A stretch of 5,196 nucleotides of DNA. Origin: Synergistaceae bacterium. Lineage in GTDB: Bacteria > Synergistota > Synergistia > Synergistales > Synergistaceae. Numbering within the stretch: position 1 is the first letter of the stretch; the number at the start of each line of letters is the position of its first letter. A model generated the notes under the pieces. It had not been told where the DNA came from. It did no database searches and worked only from the letters and a program-made list of their open reading frames with translations. The position numbers were made by a program, and so were the translations under genes. Positions 1-5,196 of this stretch are shown in pieces. The stretch covers positions 1-5,196 of the forward strand of contig JAISLO010000179.1 in the NCBI GenBank assembly GCA_031290815.1, read 5' to 3'.

Positions 1-391
1 CTCCGTCCGCTATCATACTGTCCCTCTCCTTGGACCACGGAGATGGTTCGGCGGCCTTCAGGACGCTGCACTTGCCCATGTGCGCCTTTGGAATGATCGC
101 CGGCGTCTCAGACTCGCACAGAAGCAGGATGATGCAGCCGGCGTCCGGCGGGGATAGAAGCGGGGCCAAGCCATTTGGGAGGGGGCCGAGTTTCGCGGCG
201 TCGTCCACCACGACGACGCTGCGCTCGTCAAAGAGACCGATCCCCATGTTGTCGGTCATGAGCGAGTGCCAATCGCCGCCCTCCTGCCTGCGCATGTCGC
301 CATAGCCTTTTTTGGCGAGGTCGTCCAAGGTGCTGTCGAGAAGGCGCTTCCGAACAGTGCCGGGGGCGATCAGGAGGCGCAGATGGGGCAC
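1..391 (-). CDS. holA: DNA polymerase III delta subunit-like protein (N-terminal 130 codons, cut by the left edge)
   Basis: Delta subunits are part of the clamp loader, which opens the sliding beta clamp and places it on primed DNA at the replication fork. The reading frame starts at a GTG (391-389) and stays open for 130 codons to the window edge. The GTG is preferred because a strong GGAGGG lies 7 nt upstream and no ATG occurs between the leuS stop and this point in frame. The visible part matches the N-terminal AAA+-like region of delta proteins: a hydrophobic strand (LRLLIAPG, residues 4-11), a DW pair (40-41), then LFDERSVVVVDDAAKLG (53-69), a second strand CIILLL (86-91) and a PWSKERD segment (119-124). 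As in other delta subunits there is no intact Walker A motif. It follows leuS by 75 bp on the same strand and probably shares its transcript. The C-terminal two thirds are outside the window. The identification rests on motif layout and gene order, without a database match. Confidence 0.72.
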   Translation of the reverse strand, partial: MPHLRLLIAPGTVRKRLLDSTLDDLAKKGYGDMRRQEGGDWHSLMTDNMGIGLFDERSVVVVDDAAKLGPLPNGLAPLLSPPDAGCIILLLCESETPAIIPKAHMGKCSVLKAAEPSPWSKERDSMIADG

Positions 392-398
392 GGCTATG

Positions 399-408
399 CC
401 CTCCCCCC
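399..408 (-). promoter_or_regulatory. Ribosome binding site of the holA-like gene
   Basis: Read on the minus strand this is GGGGGGAGGG, with a GGAGGG core (404-399) lying 7 nt before the GTG at 391. It decides the GTG start in a frame that has no nearby ATG. Confidence 0.7.
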
Positions 409-466
409 GCGAAAAGTCGCCGGTCTCACAGGTCCTGGCATGTCCGCTCGCGATTTCACGGACGGG

Positions 467-2965
467 TTATCCCTTCAGGACTACATTTACGAGTTTGTCG
501 GGAACGGCTATGATCTTCACTATCTCCTTGCCGCTCACCCTGTTCTTGGCGGATGGCTGGCTCATCACCCTTTCGGTCAGCTCTTCCCTGCTCAGTCCCG
601 GCTCCACCTCGTACTGCTCACGGAGCTTGCCGTTTACCTGAAGCACAACGGTGACGCGATCTACTTTGAGCGCGTCGGCGTCGACGGAGGGCCAGCTCGC
701 TGCGGCCAGGTAATCTTCGTTGCCGATAGCCTCCCACAGCTCCTCGCATATATGCGGGCAGAACGGGGACATGCAGAGCAGCAGCGATTCCACTCCCTCG
801 CGGAAGAGCGACCACCCGGTCTCGCCGTCGGGGCTGAAGGACGTCAGCCCGTTGCAGAGCTCCATCAGCCTCGCCACCGCCGTGTTGAACTGCCTCTCCT
901 CCCTTATGTCCTTCGTCACCCTGTCGATAGTCGAGTGAATCAGCCGCTTCAAGTCCCTCTCGGCACCGTTCCGCAGGGAGCTCACGCTCGCCCTCTCGCG
1001 TTTGGCGGACCTGAGCCCCGGAATCTTTTCGCCTATCAGCCTGTAGACCCTGCTCAAAAAGCGGTTCGCGCCCTCAACTCCCTTGTCGGACCAGTCCAGG
1101 CTCTTGTCTGGCGGCGAGGCGAACAGGATAAACAGCCGGGCCGTGTCGGCCCCGTATTTCTTTATTATCTCGTCGAGATCGACGACGTTTCCGAGGGATT
1201 TCGACATCTTGGCGCCGTCCTTTATGACCATCCCCTGTGTCAGGAGGCCCGTGAACGGCTCGCGCACGTCGCTTGGAAGGAGGCCGAGGTCGGATATGAC
1301 CTTTGTAAAGAACCTGGCGTATATGAGATGCAGACAGGCGTGCTCTATGCCGCCTATGTACAGATCTACCGGCATCCAGTATTTTGCGTCCTCGGGCCTG
1401 AACGGGGCGGTGTCGCAGCCGGGGGACAGGTATCTGAGGAAGTACCACGACGAGCATATAAACGTGTCCATGGTGTCCGTCTCTCTGCGGGCCGGGCCGC
1501 CGCACTTCGGGCACGTCGTATTGATCCAGTCCTCGCAGCCGAGAAGGGCGTTTCCGCCGTTTTCGGGTATCACGGCGTCAAACGGAAGCTCCACGGGCAG
1601 GCTGGACTCCGGCAGGGGTGTTATGCCGCAGTGATCGCAGTACACGACGGGAATAGGCGTGCCCCAATAGCGCTGACGCGATATCAGCCAGTCGCGGAGC
1701 CGATATTGAGTCTCCCGCTTTCCCCAGCCGTTGGATTCGAACCATTCGCCGATCTTCTCGATCGCGGCCGGCGTCGGAAGGCCGTCGAACTCTCCCGAGT
1801 TGCACGCTATGCCGTCCGCCTCCGTCGCCGCGGTCATCTCATCCGGGTTGGGCGCGGGCTCGCCCTCCGAGCGCACGACCGGGATTATTCCGAGGCCGAA
1901 CTTTCTGACAAAGTCGAAGTCGCGCTGATCGTGGGCAGGCACGCCCATGATCGCGCCTGTTCCGTAGTCCATGAGGATGTAATCGGCTATCCATATAGGA
2001 ACCCTGGTCCCGTTTACGGGATTGATCGCCTCGAACCCGGTGTCCATGCCCATCTTCTCGCCGCCGTCGGCGGTGCGCTCGATGGCGCTGCGCGAGGATA
2101 TCCTGCCCGCGAACTCCAATATCTCGCCGCGCCGGTCCGCTGGCATACGCTCGGCGAGTTTTTCGACCAGCGGATGCTCGGCCGCGATCGCCACGAACGT
2201 GACGCCGAATATCGTGTCTATCCTGGTGGTGAAAGCCTCGATGGACAGTTCGGTGCCGGCCACCGCCATGTCGAATCGCACGCCCTCCGATCTGCCGATC
2301 CAGTTTCTCTGCATCGTGAGCACCCTCTCGGGCCAGTTCGTGAGGCTGTCGAGACAATCCAGCAGCTCTTCGGCGTAATCGGTGATCTTGAGGAACCACT
2401 GATCGAGGCCGCGCTTCACGACCGGAGTGCCGCATCTCCAGCAGACGCCGTCGCCTATGACCTGTTCGTTCGCCAGCACCGTGCCGCAGGAGCCACACCA
2501 GTTCACCGGAGCGTGCTTTTTGTACGCGAGTCCCCTCTCGTACATGCGAAGGAAGAACCACTGGCTCCATCTATAGTAGTCGGGCAGGCAGGTCTTCACC
2601 ACCCTGCGCCAGTCGTATCCGCATCCCATCGATTTGAGCTGCTCTATCATGTGATCGATGTTCTGAAACGTCCATTTTGCTGGATGGGTCTTCATCTTTA
2701 TCGCTGCGTTTTCCGCCGGCATGCCAAACGAGTCGAAGCCTATCGGATACATGACGCTGTATCCGTTCATTCTAAGGAAGCGGGCGGTCAGGTCGCCTAT
2801 CGAGTAATTGCGGAGGTGCCCGATGTGCAGGGCCCCGCTCGGATATGGGAACATCTCGAGGCAGTAGAATTTGGGCCCGTCGCCGCCGGTCTCGGCGTGA
2901 AAACATCCCGACTCCTCCCACCTCTTCTGCCATTTCGGCTCGATGGCGCTGAATTCGTATGCCAT
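467..2965 (-). CDS. leuS: Leucyl-tRNA synthetase
   Basis: Class I aminoacyl-tRNA synthetase that attaches leucine to tRNA-Leu in the cytoplasm using ATP. The complete protein is 832 residues, within the usual bacterial range. Visible signatures in order are: the N-terminal YEFSAIEPKWQKRWEE; the HIGH motif (47-50) inside PYPSGALHIGH; a Cys4 zinc module (C157, C160, C175, C178); the CP1 editing domain with TTRIDT (246-251) and GVPAHDQRDF (341-350), whose D346 corresponds to the editing aspartate D345 of E. coli; a second Cys4 set (C443, C446, C485, C488); KMSKS (586-590); then the helical anticodon-binding domain and a small C-terminal domain ending at 832. The start at 2965 is chosen because GGAGG (2980-2976) lies 10 nt upstream. 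An in-frame ATG 15 codons further up (3010) sits inside the apparent -10 box, so it cannot be the usual start. The gene is first in a leftward unit with the holA-like gene. No T-box leader fits in the roughly 37-nt predicted leader. Confidence 0.98.
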   Translation of the reverse strand: MAYEFSAIEPKWQKRWEESGCFHAETGGDGPKFYCLEMFPYPSGALHIGHLRNYSIGDLTARFLRMNGYSVMYPIGFDSFGMPAENAAIKMKTHPAKWTFQNIDHMIEQLKSMGCGYDWRRVVKTCLPDYYRWSQWFFLRMYERGLAYKKHAPVNWCGSCGTVLANEQVIGDGVCWRCGTPVVKRGLDQWFLKITDYAEELLDCLDSLTNWPERVLTMQRNWIGRSEGVRFDMAVAGTELSIEAFTTRIDTIFGVTFVAIAAEHPLVEKLAERMPADRRGEILEFAGRISSRSAIERTADGGEKMGMDTGFEAINPVNGTRVPIWIADYILMDYGTGAIMGVPAHDQRDFDFVRKFGLGIIPVVRSEGEPAPNPDEMTAATEADGIACNSGEFDGLPTPAAIEKIGEWFESNGWGKRETQYRLRDWLISRQRYWGTPIPVVYCDHCGITPLPESSLPVELPFDAVIPENGGNALLGCEDWINTTCPKCGGPARRETDTMDTFICSSWYFLRYLSPGCDTAPFRPEDAKYWMPVDLYIGGIEHACLHLIYARFFTKVISDLGLLPSDVREPFTGLLTQGMVIKDGAKMSKSLGNVVDLDEIIKKYGADTARLFILFASPPDKSLDWSDKGVEGANRFLSRVYRLIGEKIPGLRSAKRERASVSSLRNGAERDLKRLIHSTIDRVTKDIREERQFNTAVARLMELCNGLTSFSPDGETGWSLFREGVESLLLCMSPFCPHICEELWEAIGNEDYLAAASWPSVDADALKVDRVTVVLQVNGKLREQYEVEPGLSREELTERVMSQPSAKNRVSGKEIVKIIAVPDKLVNVVLKG

Positions 2966-3008
2966 GTTCTTCTCGCCTCCGTAGTTTTTGTCGCTGACAA
3001 CAGGGGAC

Positions 3009-3038
3009 ATTATAATCCACTTCGCGCTTCAAAGACAA
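3009..3038 (-). promoter_or_regulatory. Predicted sigma-70-type promoter for leuS
   Basis: On the minus strand a -35-like TTGTCT (3038-3033, four of six consensus bases) is followed after 18 bp by a perfect -10 TATAAT (3014-3009). Transcription would begin near 3002, giving a leader of about 37 nt before the leuS ATG at 2965. The -10 lies inside an 8-bp palindrome ATTATAAT (3009-3016), but only the minus-strand reading has a plausible -35 at the right distance. Confidence 0.65.
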
Positions 3039-3050
3039 TAGTGGTAGAAT
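3021..3050 (+). promoter_or_regulatory. Predicted extended -10 promoter for the rightward operon
   Basis: TAGAAT at 3045-3050 (five of six -10 bases) is preceded by TGG at 3042-3044, which makes a TGn extended -10 element. The best -35 candidate is a poor TTCGCG (3021-3026) with an 18-bp spacer. Extended -10 promoters tolerate a weak -35. The start point would be near 3057, about 78 nt before the first gene. Its footprint overlaps the leuS promoter facing the other way. Confidence 0.42.
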
Positions 3051-3066
3051 ACACTCAGGTGAGGGA

Positions 3067-3082
3067 TGACGCGCGCGCGTCA
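3067..3082. repeat. Perfect 16-bp palindrome TGACGCGCGCGCGTCA, candidate operator
   Basis: The sequence is its own reverse complement over all 16 bases; flanking bases A (3066) and G (3083) break the symmetry. It lies 16 bp downstream of the predicted rightward -10 and 39 bp before the AGGAG of the first rightward gene, so a bound dimer could block initiation or early elongation. With no loop it is a poor terminator hairpin, and no T-tract follows. The centre is alternating GC, which can arise by chance in GC-rich DNA, so regulatory function is only inferred. Confidence 0.35.
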
Positions 3083-3120
3083 GCGGCGCAGATGCCGGCG
3101 TCCATAACTTATTCTCACTG

Positions 3121-3125
3121 AGGAG
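3121..3125 (+). promoter_or_regulatory. Ribosome binding site that fixes the glutaredoxin-like start
   Basis: AGGAG ends 9 nt before the GTG at 3135. A TTG in the same frame at 3126 directly abuts this site and could not be served by it, so GTG 3135 is the better start. Confidence 0.7.
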
Positions 3126-3134
3126 TTGTTCGGC

Positions 3135-3395
3135 GTGAAAGAGGTAAAGATGTTCATAATGAGGACGTGTCCTCACTGCAAAAAAGTCCTGGCGCTCATG
3201 GAGGAGATATGCTCCGAACGGCCGGAGTTCGGGGCCGTCGAGGTGAAGATTACGGACGAGACCAAGGAGCCCGAGTATGCCGGGCGCTTCGACTACTATT
3301 ACGTGCCGACATTTTTCGTCGGCGATGATAAGATCCACGAGGGCCCAGCGAACCGCGAGGCCATCGTGAAGGTTTACGAGGAAGCGTTGAAATAA
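3135..3395 (+). CDS. Small glutaredoxin/thioredoxin-fold protein with a CPHC active site
   Basis: An 86-residue cytoplasmic protein, the size of a single glutaredoxin domain, with no signal peptide or membrane segment. It shows the beta-alpha-beta opening (KMFIMRT), the redox motif C12-P-H-C15 at the start of the first helix, and the cis-proline segment Y56-V57-P58-T59 that faces the active site in thioredoxin folds. It ends in a helix (REAIVKVYEEALK). CPHC is the dipeptide arrangement seen in DsbA; classical glutaredoxins have CPYC and thioredoxins CGPC. The family therefore supports a thiol-disulfide exchange role, but the electron donor and target are unknown. The GTG start follows AGGAG by 9 nt. 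The stop is 26 bp before the PLP enzyme gene, so the two are probably cotranscribed, which makes that cysteine-rich enzyme a candidate partner. The fold is fairly certain; the biological role is inferred. Confidence 0.88.
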   Translation: MKEVKMFIMRTCPHCKKVLALMEEICSERPEFGAVEVKITDETKEPEYAGRFDYYYVPTFFVGDDKIHEGPANREAIVKVYEEALK

Positions 3396-3421
3396 CCGGC
3401 GGCCTGGAAGGAGCTTGCGGC

Positions 3422-4900
3422 ATGATCAACCTCGAGATAAACGCCAAAAACCTTGAAAAGAACGTGAGGAAGGCGAGGGAGAACAACGTCGTCATTCCAA
3501 CGTTCAAGCAGATGAGGAACCCGCTCGGCGGCGTGCCGCAAGCATTGCTTGACTCGCTCTGCGGCGTCGGAATCGATGACTCGGACCCGCTCAACCTCTT
3601 TCGCATCACCTGGAAGAACGAGAGGGCCGAGCGCGGAGGGCTGTTCTCACAGCCCAACTTCATCGAGCTTCCGCGTGAGCTCACCGGGGTGGACGCCAGG
3701 ATAATCTGCATGACGGGAAAATTTTTCCCGACCGGCTGTCACAAGGTGGGGGCTTCGTTCGGCTGTCTTGTGCCGCGGCTTGTCACGGGGCAGTTCGACT
3801 CGACGTCACAGAAGGCCGTGTGGCCGTCAACCGGAAACTACTGCAGGGGGGGCGCTTTCAACTCTAAGCTGCTCGCCTGCGACTCCATAGCGATCCTGCC
3901 TCGGGGGATGAGCCGCGAGCGCTTCGAATGGCTGTCCAAGACGGCGGGAGAGGTCATTGCCACTCCCGGCACGGAGAGCAACGTCAAGGAGATATTTGAC
4001 AAGACGAACGAGCTCCGCGCGACTCGCGATGACGTCGCGATATTCAACCAGTTCGACGAAATGGGCAACTACCTGTGGCATTACAGCGTGACGGGGCCGG
4101 CGATAGAGCAGGCGTTCGAGAGCATAAAGGGCCCTCGAGGCAGTTTCGCCGGCGTATGCCTGTCGTCCGGGTCCGCCGGATCGCTCGCCTGCGGGGACTA
4201 CCTGAAACAGAAATATCCCGGGAGCCGCATAGCTGCCGGCGAGGCTCTGCAATGTCCGACCATGCTGAACAACGGCTTCGGGGCCCATCGCATAGAGGGC
4301 ATAGGCGACAAGCACATCCCGTGGGTTCACAACGTGAAGAACACGGACATGGTCATAGCGATAGACGACAGGGACTCCATGGCGGTCTTTCGCCTGTTCT
4401 GCGAGCCGGAGGGCCGGCGGTTCCTGGCGGACGAGGCAAAGCTCGGCCCGAGCCAGATCGAGGACCTGTCCCTCATGGGGATATCGGGCGTTTCCAACGT
4501 GCTCTGCGCAGTCAAGTTCGCCAAATATTTCGAGCTGACCGGGGACGACGTCGTAGCCACTATCCTGACCGACTCGGCCTCCATGTACCGGTCCAGGATA
4601 GAGGAACTGCGCGATGCGGATGGGGATTACGGCGTCAGGCAGGCCGTCCGCGACTTTTCGGCCCTCCTGATGGGAGCGAGGACGGACAACGTGCTGGAGC
4701 TGTCGTACCCCGAGCGCAAGAGGATTCACAATCTGAAGTACTTCACCTGGGTGGAGCAGCAGGGAAAGACCGCCGAGGACCTGAACGATCAGTGGTATAA
4801 TCAGGAGAGGTCCTTCATAGGGGTGCAGGGACAGGCCGACCAAATAGACGCCCTGATCGACCGGTTCAACGACATGACTGGGCTGCTCGGCAGGCTTTGA
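3422..4900 (+). CDS. Fold-type II PLP-dependent enzyme, cysteine synthase/threonine synthase superfamily, substrate unknown
   Basis: Complete 492-residue cytoplasmic protein, longer than ordinary cysteine synthase (about 300-320 residues). Fold-type II PLP features are visible: K108 in PTGCHKVGASFG (103-114) as the likely Schiff-base lysine; STGN (136-139) followed by CRGGAF, the usual substrate-binding asparagine loop; the glycine/serine-rich SSGSAGS (248-254) as the phosphate-binding loop; and LTDS (382-385) as a possible pyridine-nitrogen contact. The N-terminal part (about 1-95) and the C-terminal tail after 395, including RKRIHNLKYFTWVEQQGKT (432-450), are not part of the minimal cysteine synthase core. 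From memory this matches a family named only as a PLP-dependent beta-subunit-like or cysteine synthase-like protein in anaerobes. Enzymes of the superfamily eliminate or replace beta or gamma groups of amino acids, but the reaction here cannot be read from sequence. The ATG start is 8 nt after AAGGAG (3408-3413). It lies second in the operon after the CPHC protein. Eleven cysteines are present, two of them (C106, C141) beside the catalytic loops. Confidence 0.9.
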   Translation: MINLEINAKNLEKNVRKARENNVVIPTFKQMRNPLGGVPQALLDSLCGVGIDDSDPLNLFRITWKNERAERGGLFSQPNFIELPRELTGVDARIICMTGKFFPTGCHKVGASFGCLVPRLVTGQFDSTSQKAVWPSTGNYCRGGAFNSKLLACDSIAILPRGMSRERFEWLSKTAGEVIATPGTESNVKEIFDKTNELRATRDDVAIFNQFDEMGNYLWHYSVTGPAIEQAFESIKGPRGSFAGVCLSSGSAGSLACGDYLKQKYPGSRIAAGEALQCPTMLNNGFGAHRIEGIGDKHIPWVHNVKNTDMVIAIDDRDSMAVFRLFCEPEGRRFLADEAKLGPSQIEDLSLMGISGVSNVLCAVKFAKYFELTGDDVVATILTDSASMYRSRIEELRDADGDYGVRQAVRDFSALLMGARTDNVLELSYPERKRIHNLKYFTWVEQQGKTAEDLNDQWYNQERSFIGVQGQADQIDALIDRFNDMTGLLGRL

Positions 4901-4918
4901 ACTCGACCTGGCGCATGG

Positions 4919-4924
4919 AAGGAG
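4919..4924 (+). promoter_or_regulatory. Ribosome binding site of the 17-codon mini-ORF
   Basis: AAGGAG followed by five T residues and then ATG at 4930. The site is as good as those of the neighbouring genes, which is the main reason to consider the mini-ORF translated. Confidence 0.45.
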
Positions 4925-4929
4925 TTTTT

Positions 4930-4983
4930 ATGTCGGAGGGACGTTCCGGCAGAGGGCATATTGGGAAGGGGGATGCAGAATGA
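4930..4983 (+). CDS. Possible 17-residue leader or coupling peptide
   Basis: The frame encodes MSEGRSGRGHIGKGDAE and then TGA. It has AAGGAG 5 nt upstream, begins 29 bp after the PLP gene stop, and its stop overlaps the next start as ATGA (4980-4983), an arrangement typical of translational coupling. The product is small, hydrophilic and glycine-rich, with no recognisable family. An in-frame ATG at 4915 would add five residues but has no good ribosome binding site. It may be a real small protein, a coupler that brings ribosomes to the next gene, or chance. Only conservation in relatives could decide. Confidence 0.3.
   Translation: MSEGRSGRGHIGKGDAE
4967..4973 (+). promoter_or_regulatory. Ribosome binding site of the right-edge gene
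   Basis: AGGGGGA lies 6 nt before the ATG at 4980. The frame is open upstream to beyond 4899 but contains no other ATG, GTG or TTG there, so this site and ATG 4980 define the start. Confidence 0.6.
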
Positions 4984-5196
4984 GAGAAGACGCTTTGGAC
5001 GCGATAAGCAACAGCCTGATAGAGGAGTTTGGCAAAGGGGCAATCGAGGCGCGGCGCTTGCGGCAGAATGTAAAGAGCACGAGCATAGATTTGGACGAAT
5101 TGAGGAAGTCGCTGCCGGAGAAGCCAAAACACTTTGACCTCGTGGAGGTCATCAGCGAAGCGCACCTTCGGGAGCTCATCATGGATAGGGTTCTGG
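4980..5196 (+). CDS. Unrecognised protein, N-terminal 72 codons, cut by the right edge
   Basis: The frame starts at ATG 4980, 6 nt after a purine-rich ribosome binding site, and is still open at the window edge. I do not recognise the family. The visible part begins MREDALDAISNSLIEEFGKG, is rich in charged residues (many E, D, K and R) and looks mainly helical. A proline-containing stretch (LPEKPKHFD, about residues 45-53) separates two helical parts; the last visible residues are ELIMDRVL. There is no signal peptide, no membrane segment and no cysteine in the visible portion. It lies 79 bp after the PLP enzyme gene on the same strand with no terminator between, so it is probably the next member of that operon. 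Codon use (ATA, AGG, GAG) resembles its neighbours. Function cannot be assigned from this fragment. Confidence 0.72.
   Translation, partial: MREDALDAISNSLIEEFGKGAIEARRLRQNVKSTSIDLDELRKSLPEKPKHFDLVEVISEAHLRELIMDRVL

Noticed and set aside
398..460. A 21-codon frame between leuS and the holA-like gene (possible short coupling peptide in place of lptE)
   Set aside because: It starts with GTG with no convincing ribosome binding site and has no recognisable feature; it is also far too short for LptE.
442..463. Inverted repeat GTCCG/CGGAC after leuS as a terminator
   Set aside because: Only a 5-bp stem with a 12-nt loop and no T-tract on the minus strand, so it does not support termination between leuS and the holA-like gene.
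2966..3002. T-box leader upstream of leuS
   Set aside because: The predicted leader is about 37 nt, far too short for a T-box, and no terminator hairpin is visible.
2966..3010. Longer leuS start adding 15 residues (ATG at 3010)
   Set aside because: That ATG overlaps the TATAAT -10 element. The ATG at 2965 has a GGAGG site, and the protein then starts like other LeuRS.
266..3121. A 951-codon plus-strand open frame antisense to leuS
   Set aside because: It is in exact codon register with leuS and encodes no recognisable domain. leuS has all its family motifs on the other strand. The frame is open only because TTA, CTA and TCA codons are absent from leuS.
3059..3121. A 20-codon GTG-start ORF before the glutaredoxin-like gene
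   Set aside because: There is no ribosome binding site before the GTG. Its open frame is the tail of the antisense frame and it reads through the palindrome. Its TGA touching the next AGGAG is probably chance.
3827..4843. A 338-codon minus-strand open frame opposite the PLP enzyme gene
   Set aside because: Same codon-register effect; it ends at the TCA serine codon of the STGN motif. It has no domain signature, and the plus-strand protein is clearly real.
3135..4900. OrtA/OrtB (2-amino-4-ketopentanoate thiolase) as the identity of the pair
   Set aside because: OrtB is also a fold-type II PLP protein with a small partner, but the small protein here is a CPHC thioredoxin-fold protein, which does not fit what I recall of OrtA.
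4901..4929. T-run TTTTT after the PLP gene as a terminator
   Set aside because: No GC-rich hairpin precedes the five T residues; they form the spacer between AAGGAG and the mini-ORF ATG.

Overview
The window (5196 bp, GC-rich, roughly 60% G+C by eye) looks like an ordinary chromosomal segment from an anaerobic bacterium. The best guess is the phylum Synergistota, at moderate confidence. That guess rests on remembered resemblance of the HolA-like N-terminus and the PLP-enzyme/thioredoxin-fold pair to Synergistota proteins, and on frequent ATA and AGG codons in a GC-rich background. No sequence search was possible.

The window has two divergent transcription units that meet in a compact intergenic region at 2966-3134. 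The leftward unit (minus strand) is leuS, a complete leucyl-tRNA synthetase of 832 residues. After a 75-bp gap it is followed by the start of a second gene that resembles holA, the delta subunit of the DNA polymerase III clamp loader; this gene runs off the left edge. The order leuS then holA recalls the enterobacterial leuS-lptE-holA order, without lptE.

The rightward unit (plus strand) has four parts: an 86-residue glutaredoxin/thioredoxin-fold protein with a CPHC active site; a complete 492-residue fold-type II PLP enzyme of the cysteine synthase/threonine synthase superfamily, whose substrate is unknown; a tentative 17-codon mini-ORF; and the first 72 codons of an unrecognised gene whose start overlaps the mini-ORF stop (ATGA). 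Short gaps, good ribosome binding sites and the lack of any terminator between these genes suggest one operon.

The intergenic region carries a good leftward sigma-70-type promoter for leuS and a weaker, extended -10 promoter pointing right. Their elements interleave. A perfect 16-bp palindrome lies just downstream of the rightward -10 and is a possible operator. Nothing indicates a mobile element, CRISPR array, RNA gene or phage region. The least understood part is the thiol-redox/PLP operon and the unknown gene entering at the right edge.
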